Positions 5,030 to 7,110 of a stretch of 7,110 nucleotides of DNA are shown piece after piece. The stretch lies in assembly GCA_016781635.1 (NCBI GenBank), contig JADDPY010000317.1, positions 1 to 7,110 of the forward strand, given 5' to 3'. Each line of letters starts with the position of its first letter. The first letter of the stretch is position 1. This DNA is from Rubrobacter sp. Lineage in GTDB: Bacteria; Actinomycetota; Rubrobacteria; Rubrobacterales; Rubrobacteraceae. The notes beneath the pieces are model-generated. The model ran no database searches, was not told where the DNA came from, and saw only the letters and a list, made by a program, of their open reading frames with translations. Both the position numbers and the translations under genes were made by a program.

Positions 5030-6490
5030 ATGACACTTCCAATGATTATTCAGGGCGGTATGGGCGCTGGCGTTTCGAACTGGCGGCTAGCGAACGCAGT
5101 TGCGAGCCGGGGTCAACTCGGGGTCGTGTCGGGGACCGCCATGGCGACCATACTTGCGCGCCGACTCCAGGATGGCGATGCAGGTGGTCACATGCGACGA
5201 GCCTTGGCTCATTTTCCGGATCAAGGAATGGCATCCCGTATTCTTGATCGCTATTATATCGAGGGAGGTAAAGCACCGGGCGTGGCATATCGACCAGTGC
5301 CGATGTACACCCTGCGCCCCGCAAAACATTTGCAGGAACTGACCGTCGTCGCCAATTTTGCCGAGGTCTTCTTGGCCAAGGAAGGACATAGCGGCGTGGT
5401 CGGAATCAACCTGCTGGAGAAGATCCAGCTGCCCAACCTGTTGTCATTATTCGGCGCTGTACTCGCAGGTGTTGACTACGTCTTGATGGGAGCGGGTATA
5501 CCGCGGGAGATTCCTGGGGTACTCGATGCCCTGGCAGAAGGTCGCGTGGCAACGTTGAAGATCGATGTCCGGGGGGTCGATATCCAAGACGACTTTCGCG
5601 TGCACCTTGATCCCCATGAGTTCCTGGGCGATTGCCTACCACCGCTGACCCGGCCTCGATTCCTAGCGATTATATCCTCGGTTACATTAGCCATTGCGCT
5701 CGTCAAGAAAGGAACTGGACGTGTTGATGGCTTCGTAATCGAAGGCCCGACCGCCGGTGGGCACAATGCCCCTCCCCGGGGCGCGATCCAACTAAATCAA
5801 CGGGGCGAACCGATCTATGGTGCTCGTGATGAGGTTGATCTCAATAAGATTCGCGAACTGGGACTACCCTTCTGGTTGGCAGGCTCATTTGCCAACCCAC
5901 TCAAGTTTAAGCAGGTGTTGGATAGCGGCGCCACGGGCATACAGGTCGGCACGGTTTTCGCACTCTGTGAAGAGTCAGGGCTCGAACCAGAGATCAAGCG
6001 GACGCTTGTGCGGCAAGCAATTACTACGACTGTCGATGTTTTCACGGATCCCGATGCATCACCAACAGGTTTCCCGTTTAAGGTTGCCCGTCTCGCCGGT
6101 ACGATATCCGAGTCCGATGTGTATGGGGCGCGTCCGCGCATGTGCGACCTCGGCTATCTGCGGACGGCTTACAAGAAGACAGACGGTACGACAGGAATGC
6201 GGTGCCCGTCGCAGCCGATCGATACCTACCTTAAGCAAGGCGGCACCCTCGCTGAGACGGTGGGACGGAAATGTGTCTGCAACGGGTTGATGGCCAACAT
6301 TGGACTTGGCCAGATGCAAAAAAATGGGTACATCGAAAAGCCGCTGGTGACAACAGGGGATGACCTCACCTCTATTGCCTCCTTGCTGTCACCAGGCGAG
6401 GATACATACACAGCAGCTGATGTTCTGCGCTACCTGTGTAGCCCACCAGATAGTACAGCTATGAGTCGCAACCTTGCTGGAAACTTGTAA
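5030..6490 (+). CDS. FMN-dependent nitronate monooxygenase / PfaD-like enoyl reductase family oxidoreductase
   Basis: The 486-residue TIM-barrel flavoprotein begins with PMIIQGGMGAGVS (4-16) and LGVVSGTA (30-37), diagnostic of the 2-nitropropane dioxygenase/nitronate monooxygenase superfamily. GPTAGGHNAPPRG (239-251) carries H245 in the place of the AGGH catalytic histidine. LAGSFANP (283-290) and GIQVGTVFALCEESG (303-317) are the usual FMN-phosphate-binding stretches. A C-terminal extension contains CPSQP (392-396) and CVCNGL (415-420). It is longer than short class I nitronate monooxygenases (about 320-380 aa) and nearer to PfaD-like reductases. Known activities are oxidation of alkyl nitronates, or FMN/NADPH reduction of enoyl thioesters in polyunsaturated fatty acid and trans-AT PKS systems. 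The context (acyltransferase, diiron oxidase) leaves both open. AGGAG (5015-5019) lies 10 nt before ATG, and the gap to the methyltransferase is 44 bp. Superfamily is certain, reaction is not. Confidence 0.88.
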   Translation: MTLPMIIQGGMGAGVSNWRLANAVASRGQLGVVSGTAMATILARRLQDGDAGGHMRRALAHFPDQGMASRILDRYYIEGGKAPGVAYRPVPMYTLRPAKHLQELTVVANFAEVFLAKEGHSGVVGINLLEKIQLPNLLSLFGAVLAGVDYVLMGAGIPREIPGVLDALAEGRVATLKIDVRGVDIQDDFRVHLDPHEFLGDCLPPLTRPRFLAIISSVTLAIALVKKGTGRVDGFVIEGPTAGGHNAPPRGAIQLNQRGEPIYGARDEVDLNKIRELGLPFWLAGSFANPLKFKQVLDSGATGIQVGTVFALCEESGLEPEIKRTLVRQAITTTVDVFTDPDASPTGFPFKVARLAGTISESDVYGARPRMCDLGYLRTAYKKTDGTTGMRCPSQPIDTYLKQGGTLAETVGRKCVCNGLMANIGLGQMQKNGYIEKPLVTTGDDLTSIASLLSPGEDTYTAADVLRYLCSPPDSTAMSRNLAGNL

Positions 6491-6898
6491 TTACCATTGC
6501 TCCTCGTACGTAGACAGTACGATGACAGCTTCATGGCTGCCGCTCAACTCGAGCGTTCGGGGAGTATGAAACCAAGAGGTCAGCACACCACTGCATTAAA
6601 ATATAGGTGCTGAGCACGCAATAGTCGGCAACAGCCTGCCTCTAGGCAGCACTCCCAAGGAGGGTAAACTATGGCAGCCACACCCCGAGTGAACTGTGCG
6701 CGAGGATCCGCAGATACCATCGATGCTATTTGTCCTCCAGATCCATCACCTCCTAACCAGACAAGGGCGAAGTACAGGCTCGAAGGGCCACAAGTCGAGC
6801 CCACCGCAGGCTATTGGACCCAGGGAGATCCTGAATTGGTACGGGTCGTCCCTGTCGCTCACGTGCTCGACCTCATTAGGGATAGGGATCTGGTGGGC
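6491..6898. other. Gene-poor stretch after the operon
   Basis: These 408 bp separate the operon from a convergent partial gene. No clear intrinsic terminator was found. TCGTAC (6504-6509) and GTACGA (6517-6522) form a perfect 6-bp inverted repeat with a 7-nt loop just after the oxidoreductase stop, but without a U-tract. CTGCCT/AGGCAG (6636-6641/6644-6649) is a palindrome just ahead of a strong Shine-Dalgarno. The only plausible coding start is at 6671 (listed separately). Confidence 0.5.
6504..6522 (+). terminator. Possible weak hairpin at the operon end
   Basis: TCGTAC-(7 nt)-GTACGA begins 14 nt after the oxidoreductase stop codon. The stem is only 6 bp and is not followed by a run of T, so it is at best a stabilising or Rho-independent-like remnant. 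Confidence 0.2.
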
Positions 6899-7110
6899 TT
6901 ACGCCGCCTGCAGTCGTTGCTTCAGCGTGTCCCGGATCACCGCCTGCACCTCAGCCAGCTTGGTCAGGTAGGGCTTGCCGTTCTTGCTCGTCATGCCGGT
7001 CAGCTCGGTGACAATGGCGCCAGCGTCTTTTCCTTCGAGAAACAGCGCCACGATGCGCGCTGCCTCGGGCGAGAGCGGTTCAGGGCATTGCGATGCGGAA
7101 TAGTCATACT
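6671..7110 (+). CDS. Unidentified open frame with strong RBS, runs off the right edge (doubtful)
   Basis: An open frame of at least 146 codons starts at ATG 6671. AAGGAGGG (6657-6664) sits 6 nt upstream, the best Shine-Dalgarno on the plus strand. The start reads MAATPRVNCARGSADTIDA, followed by a proline-rich CPPDPSPPNQ; I recognise no family. From codon 77 on it is exactly antisense, in codon register, to the better-supported minus-strand gene at 6899-7110, and that part (rich in His, Arg and Cys) looks like a shadow. The first 76 codons are free of overlap and could be the remains of a gene or a small protein whose end was replaced. A chance open frame behind a purine-rich stretch is equally possible. 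Confidence 0.25.
   Translation, partial: MAATPRVNCARGSADTIDAICPPDPSPPNQTRAKYRLEGPQVEPTAGYWTQGDPELVRVVPVAHVLDLIRDRDLVGLRRLQSLLQRVPDHRLHLSQLGQVGLAVLARHAGQLGDNGASVFSFEKQRHDARCLGRERFRALRCGIVI
6899..7110 (-). CDS. C-terminal fragment of an unidentified protein (N-terminus off the right edge)
   Basis: The minus strand encodes 69 residues ending in TAA (6899-6901). Codon choice is natural, with G/C-rich third positions and a helical, charged composition. The fragment contains SPEAARIVALFLEGKDAGAI and then TELTGMTSKNGKPYLTKLAE, ending in a helix IRDTLKQRL. The pattern of a helix, EGK, a short turn, TG and a second helix resembles a small helix-turn-helix-like C-terminal module that I loosely associate with hypothetical proteins from Chloroflexota. 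No function is claimed. It converges on the operon and is probably a separate transcription unit. Confidence 0.7.
   Translation of the reverse strand, partial: YDYSASQCPEPLSPEAARIVALFLEGKDAGAIVTELTGMTSKNGKPYLTKLAEVQAVIRDTLKQRLQAA

Noticed and set aside
6580..6804. Minus-strand 74-codon frame as a small gene
   Set aside because: No ribosome binding site, unusual Cys/Trp/Gly-rich composition and no recognisable motif; likely chance.

Overview
The window looks like a piece of a Gram-positive-like or Chloroflexota-type bacterial chromosome of medium-high GC. The main hint is the partial regulator at the left, an XRE helix-turn-helix domain fused to an AAA/NB-ARC-type ATPase and TPR repeats, an architecture especially abundant in Chloroflexota. 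The short right-edge protein also has the look of Chloroflexota accessory proteins. The taxonomic call is an inference from family style only; no rRNA or other marker is present.

Layout. Positions 1-1862 (minus strand) hold most of a large STAND-type regulator whose C-terminus lies off the left edge. A 495-bp divergent intergenic region (1863-2357) follows. It carries three tandem copies of a 12-bp unit (ATGTCACTTTTT), two diverged copies near 2208-2230 that form an inverted repeat, and two further small palindromes just ahead of the next gene. Four plus-strand genes then follow in one direction, each with its own Shine-Dalgarno sequence: a FeeM/autoinducer-synthase-like GNAT N-acyltransferase (2358-3023), a heme-oxygenase-like putative diiron oxidase (3063-3782), a class I SAM methyltransferase resembling the 3-hydroxypalmitate methyl ester (PhcB-like) group (3924-4985), and an FMN-dependent nitronate monooxygenase / PfaD-like oxidoreductase (5030-6490). 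The gaps are 39, 141 and 44 bp. After a gene-poor 408-bp stretch, the right edge carries the C-terminus of an unidentified minus-strand protein (6899-7110). A plus-strand open frame with an unusually good ribosome binding site (6671 to edge) runs antisense to it.

How the genes may work together (inference). An acyl-transfer enzyme, a non-heme iron oxidase, a methyltransferase of a family linked to fatty-acid methyl-ester signals, and an FMN oxidoreductase of the nitronate oxidase / enoyl reductase superfamily make a compact set that could build a small acyl-derived or N-oxidised metabolite, possibly a signal. The divergent STAND-type regulator and the repeated sites between it and the operon would be natural candidates for its control. 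I do not recognise this exact four-gene set as a characterised pathway. It is the most interesting element of the window.
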